A DNA stretch of 52,190 nt from a virus, in the IMG/VR virus record IMGVR_UViG_3300037493_003077, positions 1-52,190 of that record; one strand, given 5' to 3'. Shown here one piece after another: positions 23,778 through 33,577 of the stretch. The position numbers and the translations under genes are program-made. Under the pieces are notes generated by a model. It had not been told where the DNA came from, made no database searches, and saw only the letters and a program-made list of their open reading frames with translations. Within the stretch, counting starts at the first letter, position 1. The number at the start of each line of letters is the position of its first letter.

Positions 23778-24302
23778 TTACACTGCTACTTTTTGTTTTT
23801 TAACTTTACTTTCATTAATAGTTTTCTGCAATTCAGAATTCTCAAATTCAAGAGCAGAATATTTAATGGTTAGTTCTTTACTTTCATTAAGTGTTTTCTG
23901 CAATTCAGAATTCTCAACTTCGATAGCAGAAAACCTATTCCGTAGAATATCATATTCTCCAATGGCATTATTCTTCATCGACTCTTCTCGTACAAGTTTA
24001 TCATTCAGATTGGACATATTCTGTTGCAGTTGATTTAACTGATTTACAGCATCGTTTCTGGCAGATGTATACTCGCCAATAGATTTATTGATATTCTCTA
24101 TATTGAGTTTGAGATTCTCTATTTGATTGACCAGACCTTCTACTTTTTCATTTTCTTGATTTGCAAAAGACTCAAAGTCCTTTACCTTGGTTTGCTCAAT
24201 CAATAACTTCGCCTCAAATACAAGGTTTAGACTCAATAAGTCTTTACACTTCTTCTCTAAGAATGGCAACACGACCTTATCATTATAATTCACTTCTTCC
24301 AT
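23778..24302 (-). CDS. Coiled-coil protein in the tail-fibre locus
   Basis: A 174-residue highly helical protein. From about residue 40 nearly all sequence follows heptads rich in Leu, Ile, Asn, Glu and Lys, so it should form a long coiled coil. The C-terminus contains a duplicated unit ENSELQKTLNESK / ENSELQKTINESK, 28 residues apart. It has no enzymatic motif. An AATAAATA sequence (one base off TATAAATA) and GGAGGTATATA precede the ATG, consistent with late expression. It may be a fibre hinge or a trimerisation partner for the neighbouring fibres. Confidence 0.8.
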   Translation of the reverse strand: MEEVNYNDKVVLPFLEKKCKDLLSLNLVFEAKLLIEQTKVKDFESFANQENEKVEGLVNQIENLKLNIENINKSIGEYTSARNDAVNQLNQLQQNMSNLNDKLVREESMKNNAIGEYDILRNRFSAIEVENSELQKTLNESKELTIKYSALEFENSELQKTINESKVKKQKVAV

Positions 24303-24323
24303 TATATACCTCCATAGTATTTA

Positions 24324-26051
24324 TTAGTATGTTCCACCATCAACAATAGCAGTGCTGTTTGATCCGAATAGATTGTTCACCGTGACTTTTCTGTTTGTGC
24401 CGTTTGCGCCGTCATCCACAATTAAGAGGTCATCTCCTATGATGGTTGTGGTTACCGTTCCGCCATCTATATCCAATGCAGATAGAGAAACTTTATTCGC
24501 AGTAGATATGGTAGCAAGTTTAGTATCTACTATACCAGCAGATGCATTGATATCTGCATCAAGAATGGATCCTGCCACATATGCAGCAGTAATAGTTATA
24601 TCAGCAGAACCATTGAAGTTTGCCGTTCCTGATAAGTCTCCACCAAGTGTTATCGCACGAGTAGTCGTTAGTGTAGCAGCACTACCCGAGACATTTCCTG
24701 TCAAGGATGCGGTTATTGTTCCTGCTGAAAAATTACCAGATGCATCTCTAGCAACAATCTGAGATGCTGTATTTGCATAAGTCGCACCAGATGTTACGAT
24801 ATATTGTGTACCTTCTCCTGCTGCACCAGTAATGGTAAGACCTATACCAGCAACAGTAACATCGGCAGCATAATTTCCTGTGGTATCAGTTCCGAGTGCT
24901 ACTGAATTAGCCGCAATCGTTGTGGTGATGGTTACATCTGAAGTTGCATCAAAACTAACAGTACCTGTGACATCACCACTAAGAGCAATATTTCTTGCTG
25001 TTGCTAAACTAGTCGCTGCATATGCAGTGAATCCTGCGGCATTTGGATTTTGCCAAGTGTTCGCACCGAGAGCATTTCCTCTGAGAATATATCCTGTTGT
25101 GGGTTCCGCATTGACATCAACAATGGTTCCAGTGAAATCTCTAAATGTATGAGTTTGATTTCCTGCTGCACTGCCAACAATCGTATCTGCTGTAACCGTA
25201 CCATTTTGTAATAGTAAATTTGCAACATGAAGATTTCCATAGGAAACTCCTGTGACAACTTCACCAGTAACCGTTGAACTCTTCTGAAATGCGAATTCAG
25301 CAAGACTTGCATCCCAACCAAAGAATCCTGTACGACCAGCAGTATCATAATAATTAAATACAATACCACGATCTTTTCCCGAATCCGATGCGGAAATCGG
25401 TAGACCACCCGAGGTTCCAAGGGTAATCAGTGGATCGTCTATGGTCATCGTATTGCTATTGACTGTGGTGGTAGATCCGTTGATTGTGAGATCACCAGTA
25501 ACAGTCAAATTACCACCAACTGTACCATTTCCAGTGGTTGTGATTGTGGTGAAACTTGGAGTAGCACTTACCGCAATAGTAACTGCTCCTGTAGCACCAG
25601 AAACCGTTATTTGATTTCCAGCAACCGCAGATTGAACACCAGTATTCGTAAAGGTGACGGCTCCTGTAGCTCCCGATACGGAAATTCCTGTTCCCGCAAC
25701 CGCAGATACAACGCCTGTGTTCGTTAGGGTTATTCCACCAGCAGCAGCAGCAACGGAGACACCAGAACCACCATAAATATTAACCGCACCAGTAAGACCA
25801 TTCAATGAAGATACTGCGCCTCCTGCGATATTATTATCAATATAGGTTTTTACTGCATTTTGGGTTGGAATCTTGTTATCACTAGTACCTAAAGTAACGC
25901 CAGTGGTAATTTCTGCACCAACTCGCAATGATGTTCCATCATTCTTTGCGACATATAGTGAATTTAACCCATCAACGAACGCTGGTTCGCCGAATGTAAG
26001 ACCTGTGGGGAGAGTAGTTGTTGCGTTTCGCTTAATTCGAATTGTAGACAT
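24324..26051 (-). CDS. Tail fibre protein with repeated beta modules
   Basis: A 575-residue protein. The N-terminus (TLPTGLTFGEPAFVDGLNSLYV) resembles the fibre attachment domain shared by phage fibre and tropism-determinant proteins. Then comes TGV/SGATGAVT repeats (near residues 95-160), a middle domain (about 195-310, GFFGWDASLAEFAFQ), and Thr/Ala-rich repeats such as TARNIALSGDVTGTVSF and TTRAITLGGDLSGTANF. These last two recur in many marine phage fibres. The C-terminus ends in VDGGTY, also found at the end of the 299-residue neighbour. It belongs to the fibre operon, 1 nt after the upstream gene. Confidence 0.85.
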   Translation of the reverse strand: MSTIRIKRNATTTLPTGLTFGEPAFVDGLNSLYVAKNDGTSLRVGAEITTGVTLGTSDNKIPTQNAVKTYIDNNIAGGAVSSLNGLTGAVNIYGGSGVSVAAAAGGITLTNTGVVSAVAGTGISVSGATGAVTFTNTGVQSAVAGNQITVSGATGAVTIAVSATPSFTTITTTGNGTVGGNLTVTGDLTINGSTTTVNSNTMTIDDPLITLGTSGGLPISASDSGKDRGIVFNYYDTAGRTGFFGWDASLAEFAFQKSSTVTGEVVTGVSYGNLHVANLLLQNGTVTADTIVGSAAGNQTHTFRDFTGTIVDVNAEPTTGYILRGNALGANTWQNPNAAGFTAYAATSLATARNIALSGDVTGTVSFDATSDVTITTTIAANSVALGTDTTGNYAADVTVAGIGLTITGAAGEGTQYIVTSGATYANTASQIVARDASGNFSAGTITASLTGNVSGSAATLTTTRAITLGGDLSGTANFNGSADITITAAYVAGSILDADINASAGIVDTKLATISTANKVSLSALDIDGGTVTTTIIGDDLLIVDDGANGTNRKVTVNNLFGSNSTAIVDGGTY

Positions 26052-26052
26052 A

Positions 26053-26952
26053 TTAGTAAGTTCCTCCGTCTATGTATATGAAACCGAACATTTGAATATC
26101 TCCCCCAACAGTTAAATTTCCAGAAATTGTTACATTATTTGGAAGACCAATGATAATATTGGGGCATATACTTGTTACTTCTATCTCTCCAGTTGTTCCT
26201 GTGATTCCAAGTATTCCAGTACAACCATTGATTGAATTTACGATATTAGGTGCGTAAACATTTCCAGTAAATGTCATTCCAGAAACTGGAACATTTACAT
26301 TCATTACTGTAGAATTGATATTTAAAAGATCTGATCCAGTTGAACTGAATCCATTATAGATCGTAAAAAGTCCAGATGAATTATGAAGCAATGTATTGTA
26401 CTGAGAAGTACCATTGGAATATCCTAAACGAATTGCACCTATTCTTCCAGCCGATGAATTGACTGGACCTTTGGTTGAAAGAAACCCAATTCCATCAGTT
26501 GTATCTGTTGCGATTATTTGACCAGAAGAAATTCCAGCAGCAAATTCTTGTATAGCAGTGAATGTTGTAAGTCTAGTTCTATTTACTGCACTATCTTGTG
26601 TAGTTCCATCTGGAAATTGAACATAGAATCCACGATCTGATATAGGTGGATTATTTCCAACTGCTATAGAACCTGGAAATACTGTTATTGGTACTTCTAG
26701 AGATCTTTCGTAATTTGTTCCATCACTATAAAATCTTGGAATACCAAGTTCATTATATAACCAATATAATTCACATTGTTCAGTGGATAAAACTGAAATA
26801 GCAACAACTGCCACACTATAGGCATCTGGGAATACAGAACCACCAGACACAACAATATCAATAACTCTGTTGTCAGAAGAACGAACAATTGCAACTCTAT
26901 TATAGAATTGATCAATTGCTCCTGAATTTAATGATGGACTTGGTGCTGACAT
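26053..26952 (-). CDS. Tail fibre-associated protein
   Basis: This 299-residue protein has an N-terminal globular part (about 1-125, FYSDGTNYERSLEVPI) and a C-terminal fibre part. Residues about 165-250 ([43 protein letters not shown]) are nearly the same as a stretch in the 877-residue fibre at 35834-38467, showing module exchange. It ends with IDGGTY, the same end as the 575-residue fibre. No collagen-like repeat. It probably forms a separate fibre segment or tip. It follows the glycine-rich gene by 4 nt. Confidence 0.8.
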   Translation of the reverse strand: MSAPSPSLNSGAIDQFYNRVAIVRSSDNRVIDIVVSGGSVFPDAYSVAVVAISVLSTEQCELYWLYNELGIPRFYSDGTNYERSLEVPITVFPGSIAVGNNPPISDRGFYVQFPDGTTQDSAVNRTRLTTFTAIQEFAAGISSGQIIATDTTDGIGFLSTKGPVNSSAGRIGAIRLGYSNGTSQYNTLLHNSSGLFTIYNGFSSTGSDLLNINSTVMNVNVPVSGMTFTGNVYAPNIVNSINGCTGILGITGTTGEIEVTSICPNIIIGLPNNVTISGNLTVGGDIQMFGFIYIDGGTY

Positions 26953-26956
26953 ATTT

Positions 26957-27964
26957 TTACATCTTTGCTATTATACAACAATAACCATTTCCACCATTCC
27001 CACCAGTACCACCAGGAACTCCAGTGGCTCTAGCTGCCCCTCCCCCTCCACCGCCTCCACCGCGAAACCCATTGCCTCCATTACCACCACCCAGGGTTGC
27101 TGTGGCACTAGTGCTTGCCCCACCACCCGCACCACCAATTCCACCACCCAACAATTTCATACTAGTTCCAATCATAAATCTACCGTTTTGTCCAGCACCT
27201 AATGTTGGTCCTGCATTTATTCGCCCACCTAACGCTGCTGTTATTCCAAAAGTAGCACCGACAAGTGGTAAATTTAAATGATATAGAATTGGTCTATCTG
27301 TTGCATATGCATTAGTTGCTATTTCAATAGACCCACCTGTAAAGGGACTGGGTGTTGTATTACAACTACCACCACCAGCACCATTATTATTTCTTGCATC
27401 CAATATTACAACAGGAAGCAATGCAGTAGAAAATCCACCGTTTTGCCCAGAAGAATTTGCTATTGCAACAAATCCAAAATTTGAAAATTTACCTGCACCA
27501 CCAGCAGCAACACCAGCAGCACTTGGCTGTGCTGCACTAGCTGCACCCACACCACCACCTTGCGCTTTGATGAACAATCCTGGAAACCCAGACATTGATA
27601 TACTAGAATTTCCACCAGGTCCACCATTTGTGGCAGCTCTAGTACCTGGAATTGCACTACTGCCACCAGCACCACCAGCACCAATCGTCACATTAAGTGT
27701 TGTTGAAGGAAGATCATCCACAATCAAACAGTCAACATATATGATGCTTCCACCCGATCCCGCACCACCACCAGACGCATTATTAGTATTATTTCCAGCA
27801 GCACCACCACCGCCACCACCAGCACCACCAATTAAAAGAATCTGCAATGATGCAGCAGTAGGCGGAATAGCGTAAGATGCATTTGCGTCAAATTCAGTAA
27901 CACTGATTATATTTGGTAATGCTATTCCAGTTGTAGAAGGAAATCCATATATCCCTTGATTCAT
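26957..27964 (-). CDS. Glycine-rich adhesin-like tail protein
   Basis: The 335-residue product has many runs of Gly (GGAGGGGGG, GGGGGGGG near the C-terminus) arranged around beta segments, and ends in GGNGYCCIIAKM. Such Gly-rich repeats at fibre tips form polyglycine type II sandwiches in gp38-type adhesins of T-even relatives, with receptor specificity in the loops between. About one third of residues are Gly. No signal peptide or catalytic motif. It lies in the fibre operon between two small structural genes and overlaps the upstream one by 4 nt. Receptor-binding adhesin is the favoured role; a generic Gly-rich fibre domain is the alternative. Confidence 0.75.
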   Translation of the reverse strand: MNQGIYGFPSTTGIALPNIISVTEFDANASYAIPPTAASLQILLIGGAGGGGGGAAGNNTNNASGGGAGSGGSIIYVDCLIVDDLPSTTLNVTIGAGGAGGSSAIPGTRAATNGGPGGNSSISMSGFPGLFIKAQGGGVGAASAAQPSAAGVAAGGAGKFSNFGFVAIANSSGQNGGFSTALLPVVILDARNNNGAGGGSCNTTPSPFTGGSIEIATNAYATDRPILYHLNLPLVGATFGITAALGGRINAGPTLGAGQNGRFMIGTSMKLLGGGIGGAGGGASTSATATLGGGNGGNGFRGGGGGGGGAARATGVPGGTGGNGGNGYCCIIAKM

Positions 27965-28398
27965 AGAACTCCACTCTCAATAATTATATTATAGGTATCC
28001 GCTACATGAGTTGAAGCATATATTTGATATGCGTTTGCTCCGCTTACACCTGGAACTACCATTCCAACTAATTCTGGAATTTCTGTTCTATATGCTGAAG
28101 TAGTGGCAGAAACTGTTGTGCCATATACTGGTTTTTCTAATATAACTCTTCGAGTTGTTCCACTGTCTGGAGATAGAAAAAATCTTACAATTCCGCTAGA
28201 AGTTCCACTGACTCCATGAATTACTCCGCGAGTGATTCTTTTTCCAACACCAGATCCACCAGAGAATGTTGGTCCAGAACATACTAAAAATATATCAGTA
28301 CCAATAGTTCCACCACCAGTTCTTCCAGTATTTGCTGTAGGACCAATTTGTGTGATATCAATTATAGGTGATGCGACAAATTGTGCGGTTGTTGCCAT
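27961..28398 (-). CDS. Small structural protein of the fibre locus, unknown
   Basis: A 145-residue beta-rich, Gly/Ser/Thr/Val-rich protein (FSGGSGVGKRITRGVIHGVSG, shown in part). It resembles virion decoration or fibre-tip subunits, with no enzyme motif. The ATG is preceded by a weak AAGGAAA site, and its stop overlaps the glycine-rich gene start by 4 nt, so translation is coupled. It may cap or trimerise the collagen-like fibre encoded just upstream. Identity unknown. Confidence 0.7.
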   Translation of the reverse strand: MATTAQFVASPIIDITQIGPTANTGRTGGGTIGTDIFLVCSGPTFSGGSGVGKRITRGVIHGVSGTSSGIVRFFLSPDSGTTRRVILEKPVYGTTVSATTSAYRTEIPELVGMVVPGVSGANAYQIYASTHVADTYNIIIESGVL

Positions 28399-28408
28399 TG
28401 TATTTTCC

Positions 28409-29440
28409 TTAAATTATTCCTAATGCGTATAAAATTAATGGGGGTGTAAAAATATCACCAGTTCTACCATCATATGTAGAAACTCCAGCTAGTCCACCCC
28501 CAGCTCCAGATGAGTTGATTGTTATTATATTTCCAACAGAATTTATTGTAACATTGGTTCCTTGTGCCAATGTAACACCACCCGTAAATCCATTTATGGT
28601 CTGAACATATGAACCACTAATTGTTCCAGGTGTTCCGTCATTTCCTGTAGCACCTGTTGCTCCAACAACATATCCAATGGAGAATGATGCTCCGCGAATA
28701 CCAAAATTATCTACTGGTGATATCCATAAGAATCCACCAGAAAGACCAATTGCGGTATAACCAGATCCTGTAGCACCAGTATTACCTGTTGTTCCATTAT
28801 TACCAGTATTTCCAGTATTACCAGTGTTTCCTCTGATACCTGGAGAACCATCAGAACCAGTATTACCTGTATTACCTGTATTTCCTCTGATACCTGGAGA
28901 ACCATCAGTACCAGTGTTACCAGTATTTCCAGTGTTACCTCTAATACCTGGAGAACCATCAGTACCAGTATTACCAGTGTTACCTGTATTTCCTTGTATA
29001 CCTGGAGAACCAGTGTTACCTGTGTTACCAGTATTTCCAGTGTTACCTCTAATACCTGGAGAACCATCAGTACCAGTATTACCAGTGTTACCTGTATTTC
29101 CCCGTATACCTGGAGAACCATCAGTACCCGTATTACCAGTATTTCCTGTTGTTCCTAAAACATATCCTATAGAGAACGATGCTCCACGAATACCAAATCC
29201 ATCTACTGGAGAAATCCATAAGAATCCACCAGATAATCCTATAGCAGTATAACCAGATCCTGTAGCACCTGTATTTCCTGTGTTACCCGTGTTACCAGTA
29301 TTTCCAGCTGGTCCTGTTGCTCCTGTAGTACCAAAATTATCACCAACAATCAACCAAGCAGAACCATTCCAATTCCATTGAGTTCCGTTGAAAGTGTATG
29401 TTGGATTGAGGGCTGGATTTGAAGGAAAATCTAGTGGCAT
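28409..29440 (-). CDS. Collagen-like tail fibre (343 aa)
   Basis: The N-terminus MPLDFPSNPALNPTYTFNG, followed by a Trp-rich WNWNGSAW turn, is the attachment motif shared with the 557-residue fibre. Then collagen-like Gly-X-Y repeats of GNT, GDS and GIR type run through about residues 40-220. They are interrupted by two copies of the 32-residue [20 protein letters not shown] module, before and after the main repeat tract. A C-terminal domain contains a single VQTINGFTGGVTL turn. In other proteins such repeats fold as trimeric triple helices. An AATAAATA near-late-promoter sequence and no strong ribosome site lie upstream. Likely a distal or side tail fibre. Confidence 0.88.
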   Translation of the reverse strand: MPLDFPSNPALNPTYTFNGTQWNWNGSAWLIVGDNFGTTGATGPAGNTGNTGNTGNTGATGSGYTAIGLSGGFLWISPVDGFGIRGASFSIGYVLGTTGNTGNTGTDGSPGIRGNTGNTGNTGTDGSPGIRGNTGNTGNTGNTGSPGIQGNTGNTGNTGTDGSPGIRGNTGNTGNTGTDGSPGIRGNTGNTGNTGSDGSPGIRGNTGNTGNTGNNGTTGNTGATGSGYTAIGLSGGFLWISPVDNFGIRGASFSIGYVVGATGATGNDGTPGTISGSYVQTINGFTGGVTLAQGTNVTINSVGNIITINSSGAGGGLAGVSTYDGRTGDIFTPPLILYALGII

Positions 29441-29454
29441 GGTAGTTTAATTAT

Positions 29455-29790
29455 TTATTCCCAGAATATCCTCTGAACTATATCACACGCTTCTGCTCTT
29501 GTGGATTCTTGTCCATCCCAAACAACTGCGAGTATCTCTGCTTCTTTTTGATTTGATATTGTTCTTATTGCTTGTATTGAATCTTTAATCTGTTGTGTTT
29601 CTTCATCAGACAGCAATCCAAGTGCTGCGTTTCTTTGCTTATATTCTGGAACAGCAGTGGTAATAATTTCTTTCGCCTTTTTTCTTATATGCTGCAATTG
29701 ATAAATTACACAATTATTGAAATTTCGGTTATCAATAACTATTAGATTTCCTGTAACTGTATCATGAATATGTTCTTTAAATATTTTCAT
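29455..29790 (-). CDS. Unknown small helical protein between collagen-like fibres
   Basis: A 111-residue helical protein starting MKIFKEHIHD. The core (RKKAKEIITTAVPEYKQRNAA, then DEETQQIKDSIQAIRTI) resembles small chaperone or accessory proteins in phage tail loci, but I cannot name a family. The ATG at 29790 overlaps the stop of the large fibre as TGATG. The in-frame TTG at 29793 is rejected. Placement directly after the 1107-residue fibre suggests an assembly helper for it. No motif supports an enzymatic role. Confidence 0.7.
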   Translation of the reverse strand: MKIFKEHIHDTVTGNLIVIDNRNFNNCVIYQLQHIRKKAKEIITTAVPEYKQRNAALGLLSDEETQQIKDSIQAIRTISNQKEAEILAVVWDGQESTRAEACDIVQRIFWE

Positions 29791-32700
29791 CAAAGTATCC
29801 TAAATTGCATAGATGGACATACTATTGCAATCGCTCCACTAGCATCATCAACAAATCTTACATTTGTTGCAACAGCAGGTAATGTATAACCACTACCTTC
29901 AGATGCAGCTATTGTGTTGTTATAACCAGATAATAAATCTTTTGATCCAAAGAAAGAAACCGAAGAATTTCCCTTCAATCCTTGTGCGGTTAATGTTGGA
30001 GTGCTGTCAAATACAGATGCAATCCAATAATTTCCTGGATTTAAAGTTACAAATCCACTACCATTGGTTATAGATGTGTTTACTGTTCCAGAACTAACTG
30101 CTGTAGATGGTGTACTAAACATTCTATTATTAGGCATTCCATATAAATTAATGTCATAAATTCCCATATACACATTACCAGTGGCACTAGTAGACCAACT
30201 ACTTATTCTCAATCCCTGTATTGTACACCGAGTCTGTATTACTATTGGTGCAAAATAAATTCTTTGTGCGCGTACAGGTGCTGAAGATCCACTATTATAA
30301 TTAACAGGATGATACCATACATTAGCTCCATCTTGTGTATTTGCTGTAGTTCCATCTGGGTATGTAAACAAATTTGCACTAGAAGTCATTCCATAATAGA
30401 ACTCATACACATAAGCATTTCCAGTTTTACCATTTACTCCAGTAACACCACCAGCGAATGTAATATCACCAGTTGATCCATTGAACGAAGTTACGGAATT
30501 GTGAATTCCAACAAGTGTTGTAGACACATTTGGGAATGTTATTACTGATGCAAATGTTCCACCTTCAATTGTCACATCACCACCACTAAATCCAAGAGTT
30601 CTTTGTGTTATACCACCAGAAATCAAGAATCCATCATTTGCACTGGTCATTCCTAGAATAGTAGCAACTGTAGTTCCTGCGGATGCTGTAGTTAGAGTAA
30701 TTCCTATTCCAGCAAATAGAGTTGTTCCACTACCACCAGATGTAGAAACCGTTCCCCAATAAAGTCCAGCATCGCCTCTTGTCAGTAATGCTTGACCAGT
30801 AGTTCCATTTGATGCAGGGAATGTATATCCCCAACCAGATCCATAAAATTGTATAGTTGGAGCAGTTAATTTTAATTTAACATTTGATTGAACTGTAAAT
30901 GGTGATGTTCCATTATTACCAATATAGGTAGCAGAAACAGTTGATGAGTCTGAACTAGTATTAAATTCAAGATCGGTTGCGTTCAATGAGGATGAATTCA
31001 ATCCAGTTTCTATGATAAATATCTTTGCTGTTAATGCACCAAGACTTGGAACATATGTAAATGGTGTAGCGACATCATCAATATAAATGTAAGTATTTCC
31101 AGAACCTCCAGCAAATAATGGATAGAATGTTGATGATGAATTTGTTGATCGTATATCGGTTGGACCACATGCTCCAGTAGCACCAGGGTTTCCAGTATTA
31201 CCTGTATTGCCTGTGTTACCAGTATTTCCTGTATTTCCATTGTTTCCAGTATTGCCTGTGTTTCCAGTATTTCCAGTGTTTCCCATTGACCCAACAACAT
31301 ATCCTATAGAGAATGATGCTCCGCGAATACCAAAATTATCTACTGGTGATATCCAGAGGAATCCACCAGATAATCCTATAGCAGTATAACCAGATCCTGT
31401 AGCACCAGTGTTACCAGTGTTTCCATTGTTACCAGTATTTCCAGTATTACCAGTGTTTCCATTGTTACCTGTATTGCCTGTGTTGCCAGTGTTTCCAGTA
31501 TTTCCAGTATTTCCAGTATTACCTGTGTTTCCATTATTTCCTGTATTACCTGTGTTACCAGTGTTTCCTGTATTTCCTTGAACATATCCAATGGAGAATG
31601 ATGCTCCACGAATACCAAATCCATCTATTGGTGATATCCAAAGAAACCCACCAGACAGTCCAGCGGCAGTATAACCAGATCCTGTAGCACCTGTGTTACC
31701 AGTGTTACCAGTATTTCCCGTAGAACCTGTGTTTCCCGTAGAACCTGTGTTTCCCGTAGAACCTGCAACAGTTCCTACACTAGAAGATATTGTAAATGTA
31801 TTTCCTGTCTGAGTGATTGTTATAAACGATCCAGCAGAAATACCAACATTTCCAGTTTTTCCATTGAATAGAGCAACATAATCACCAGAGACTACTCCAC
31901 TCGGACCAGTTGCTCCTTGAGGACCAGGAATTCCTTTAAGGAATTGAACCCATTGAGAAGAATCTCCGTCATAAAAATAAGTGAGCAATGCTCCAGTATT
32001 GCTATCTAACCATTGATCTCCACCAGTTGGATTGGAAGGAGCAGTTGCACCAAAAGCAAAATTAACACCACCAGATGGACCTTGAGAACCAGCAGTACCA
32101 GTATTTCCTGTGTTACCTGTATTTCCTTGAATACCTGGAGAACCAGTATTTCCTGTGTTACCTTGAATACCTGGAGAACCAGTATTTCCTGTGTTACCTT
32201 GAATACCTGGAGAACCAGTATTTCCTGTGTTACCTTGAATACCTGGAGAACCAGTATTTCCTGTATTTCCTTGAATACCTGGAGAACCAGTATTTCCTGT
32301 GTTACCTGTATTTCCTTGAATACCTGGAGAACCAGTATTTCCTGTATTTCCTTGAATACCTGGAGAACCAGTATTTCCTGTGTTACCTGTATTTCCTTGA
32401 ATACCTGGAGAACCAGTATTACCAGTATTACCTGTATTTCCTTGAATACCTGGAGAACCAGTATTACCAGTATTACCTGTATTTCCTTGAATACCTGGAG
32501 AACCAGTATTTCCTGTGTTACCTTGAATACCTGGAGAACCATCAGAACCAGTGTTACCAGTATTTCCTGTGTTACCTTGAATACCTGAAGAACCAGTATT
32601 TCCTGTGTTACCAGTGTTACCTTGAATACCTGGAGAACCAGTATTTCCTGTGTTACCTCTTATACCTTGAACACCATCAGTACCTGTATTTCCAGTATTA

Positions 32701-33113
32701 CCAGTATTTCCTCGTATACCTTGAGCACCATCAGAACCAGTATTACCAGTGTTACCTCTTATGCCTTGAGCACCATCAGTACCTGTATTACCAGTATTAC
32801 CAGTTGATCCTAAAACATATCCTATAGAGAATGATGCTCCACGAACTCCAGTATTACTTACAGGAGAAACCCAAAGGAACCCACCAGAAAGACCAATTGC
32901 AGTATAACCAGAACCAGTAGCACCTGTAGAACCTGTATTTCCTCGTATACCTTGAGCACCAGCACCACCAGCAATTGCTGGACCCAATGGAGCAGCAACC
33001 AATACTGTGGATGGTAATGTGTTGTTGACTACTAAGTTATTAGCAGAACTCTCCGTAACAATTGTGTTCGGAGGAATTTGAGTTACTACCAGTATTGGTT
33101 TCTCTTCTGCCAT
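29790..33113 (-). CDS. Giant collagen-like tail fibre (1107 aa)
   Basis: The longest fibre of the window. An N-terminal domain of about 55 residues is followed by about 280 residues of collagen-like repeats in which [13 protein letters not shown] is iterated, then GNT/GNN repeats. Three copies of the 32-residue GYTA..GGFLWIS..GYV module break the repeats. A module similar to the 445-residue fibre (STFYPLFAGGSGNT and GWGYTFPASNG) follows near residue 690. The C-terminal 200 residues, with phrases such as SAPVRAQRIYFAPIVIQT, form a globular tip with Trp, Tyr and Gly that may bind the receptor. At DNA level the GNT runs are tandem 9-bp units prone to length change by slippage. Confidence 0.9.
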   Translation of the reverse strand: MAEEKPILVVTQIPPNTIVTESSANNLVVNNTLPSTVLVAAPLGPAIAGGAGAQGIRGNTGSTGATGSGYTAIGLSGGFLWVSPVSNTGVRGASFSIGYVLGSTGNTGNTGTDGAQGIRGNTGNTGSDGAQGIRGNTGNTGNTGTDGVQGIRGNTGNTGSPGIQGNTGNTGNTGSSGIQGNTGNTGNTGSDGSPGIQGNTGNTGSPGIQGNTGNTGNTGSPGIQGNTGNTGNTGSPGIQGNTGNTGNTGSPGIQGNTGNTGSPGIQGNTGNTGNTGSPGIQGNTGNTGSPGIQGNTGNTGSPGIQGNTGNTGSPGIQGNTGNTGSPGIQGNTGNTGNTGTAGSQGPSGGVNFAFGATAPSNPTGGDQWLDSNTGALLTYFYDGDSSQWVQFLKGIPGPQGATGPSGVVSGDYVALFNGKTGNVGISAGSFITITQTGNTFTISSSVGTVAGSTGNTGSTGNTGSTGNTGNTGNTGATGSGYTAAGLSGGFLWISPIDGFGIRGASFSIGYVQGNTGNTGNTGNTGNNGNTGNTGNTGNTGNTGNTGNTGNNGNTGNTGNTGNNGNTGNTGATGSGYTAIGLSGGFLWISPVDNFGIRGASFSIGYVVGSMGNTGNTGNTGNTGNNGNTGNTGNTGNTGNTGNPGATGACGPTDIRSTNSSSTFYPLFAGGSGNTYIYIDDVATPFTYVPSLGALTAKIFIIETGLNSSSLNATDLEFNTSSDSSTVSATYIGNNGTSPFTVQSNVKLKLTAPTIQFYGSGWGYTFPASNGTTGQALLTRGDAGLYWGTVSTSGGSGTTLFAGIGITLTTASAGTTVATILGMTSANDGFLISGGITQRTLGFSGGDVTIEGGTFASVITFPNVSTTLVGIHNSVTSFNGSTGDITFAGGVTGVNGKTGNAYVYEFYYGMTSSANLFTYPDGTTANTQDGANVWYHPVNYNSGSSAPVRAQRIYFAPIVIQTRCTIQGLRISSWSTSATGNVYMGIYDINLYGMPNNRMFSTPSTAVSSGTVNTSITNGSGFVTLNPGNYWIASVFDSTPTLTAQGLKGNSSVSFFGSKDLLSGYNNTIAASEGSGYTLPAVATNVRFVDDASGAIAIVCPSMQFRIL

Positions 33114-33116
33114 CTT

Positions 33117-33548
33117 TTATGCTCTCGTAATTTCTCTTGAGACTTCAAATGAACCTTCCATAAGTCTCATCACTTCATTGAGCGAGTTCTTTAATTCAAG
33201 ATCATAAAAATGCTTTCCATTTGGAACATTAGTCATAGTATCAGCATCAACTCTTAGGAATATTCCACCAGTAAATGATGCTGCTCCAGAAATAGAAGTA
33301 TTGAAACTAATTCCACCAATACCAGCAATTCCACTACCAATAGCAAATTCTCCAGTAATACCACCACCAGTAACACCATTTTGAGTTAAGAATAAAATAA
33401 CATTTGGATCTTTTGAGGATCTTCGGACTTGCATTCTTCCTGTAAAATTTCCAATATCAATTCCAGTTCCACCAGAAAATTTATAATGCAAATGCAACTT
33501 AAATGTTGCACCCTGATCTGCTTGTATATCGTACCGTGATGCTGGCAT
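33117..33548 (-). CDS. Baseplate/fibre-attachment-like beta-sandwich protein
   Basis: A 143-residue beta-sandwich-type protein that begins with PASRYDIQADQGATFKLHL and continues FTGRMQVRRSSKDPN, a pattern shared with N-terminal domains of baseplate upper or fibre proteins in many phages. The C-terminal strands (GKHFYDLELKNSLNEVMRL, EGSFEVSREI) complete the sandwich. In those phages this domain anchors receptor-binding proteins. No enzyme motif is seen. A TATAAATA late promoter lies 16 nt upstream with AACGGAGAAA as ribosome site, and the giant fibre follows after 3 nt, consistent with a late structural operon. Confidence 0.75.
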   Translation of the reverse strand: MPASRYDIQADQGATFKLHLHYKFSGGTGIDIGNFTGRMQVRRSSKDPNVILFLTQNGVTGGGITGEFAIGSGIAGIGGISFNTSISGAASFTGGIFLRVDADTMTNVPNGKHFYDLELKNSLNEVMRLMEGSFEVSREITRA

Positions 33549-33563
33549 ATAATTTCTCCGTTA

Positions 33564-33571
33564 TATTTATA
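33564..33571 (-). promoter_or_regulatory. T4-type late promoter (TATAAATA)
   Basis: A perfect octamer on the minus strand 16 nt before the baseplate-like gene and its GGAG ribosome site, in a 29-nt intergenic gap. Confidence 0.7.
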
Positions 33572-33577
33572 TAATAA

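Noticed and set aside
32013-32827. Long plus-strand ORFs of repeated Trp-Arg-Thr-Ser-Ile or Tyr-Phe-Leu units
   Set aside because: They arise from tandem repeats of the collagen-like fibre gene read on the other strand.
31186-32830. CRISPR-like periodicity in the repeat tract
   Set aside because: Units are 9-18 bp coding triplet repeats without unique spacers and stay in the fibre reading frame.
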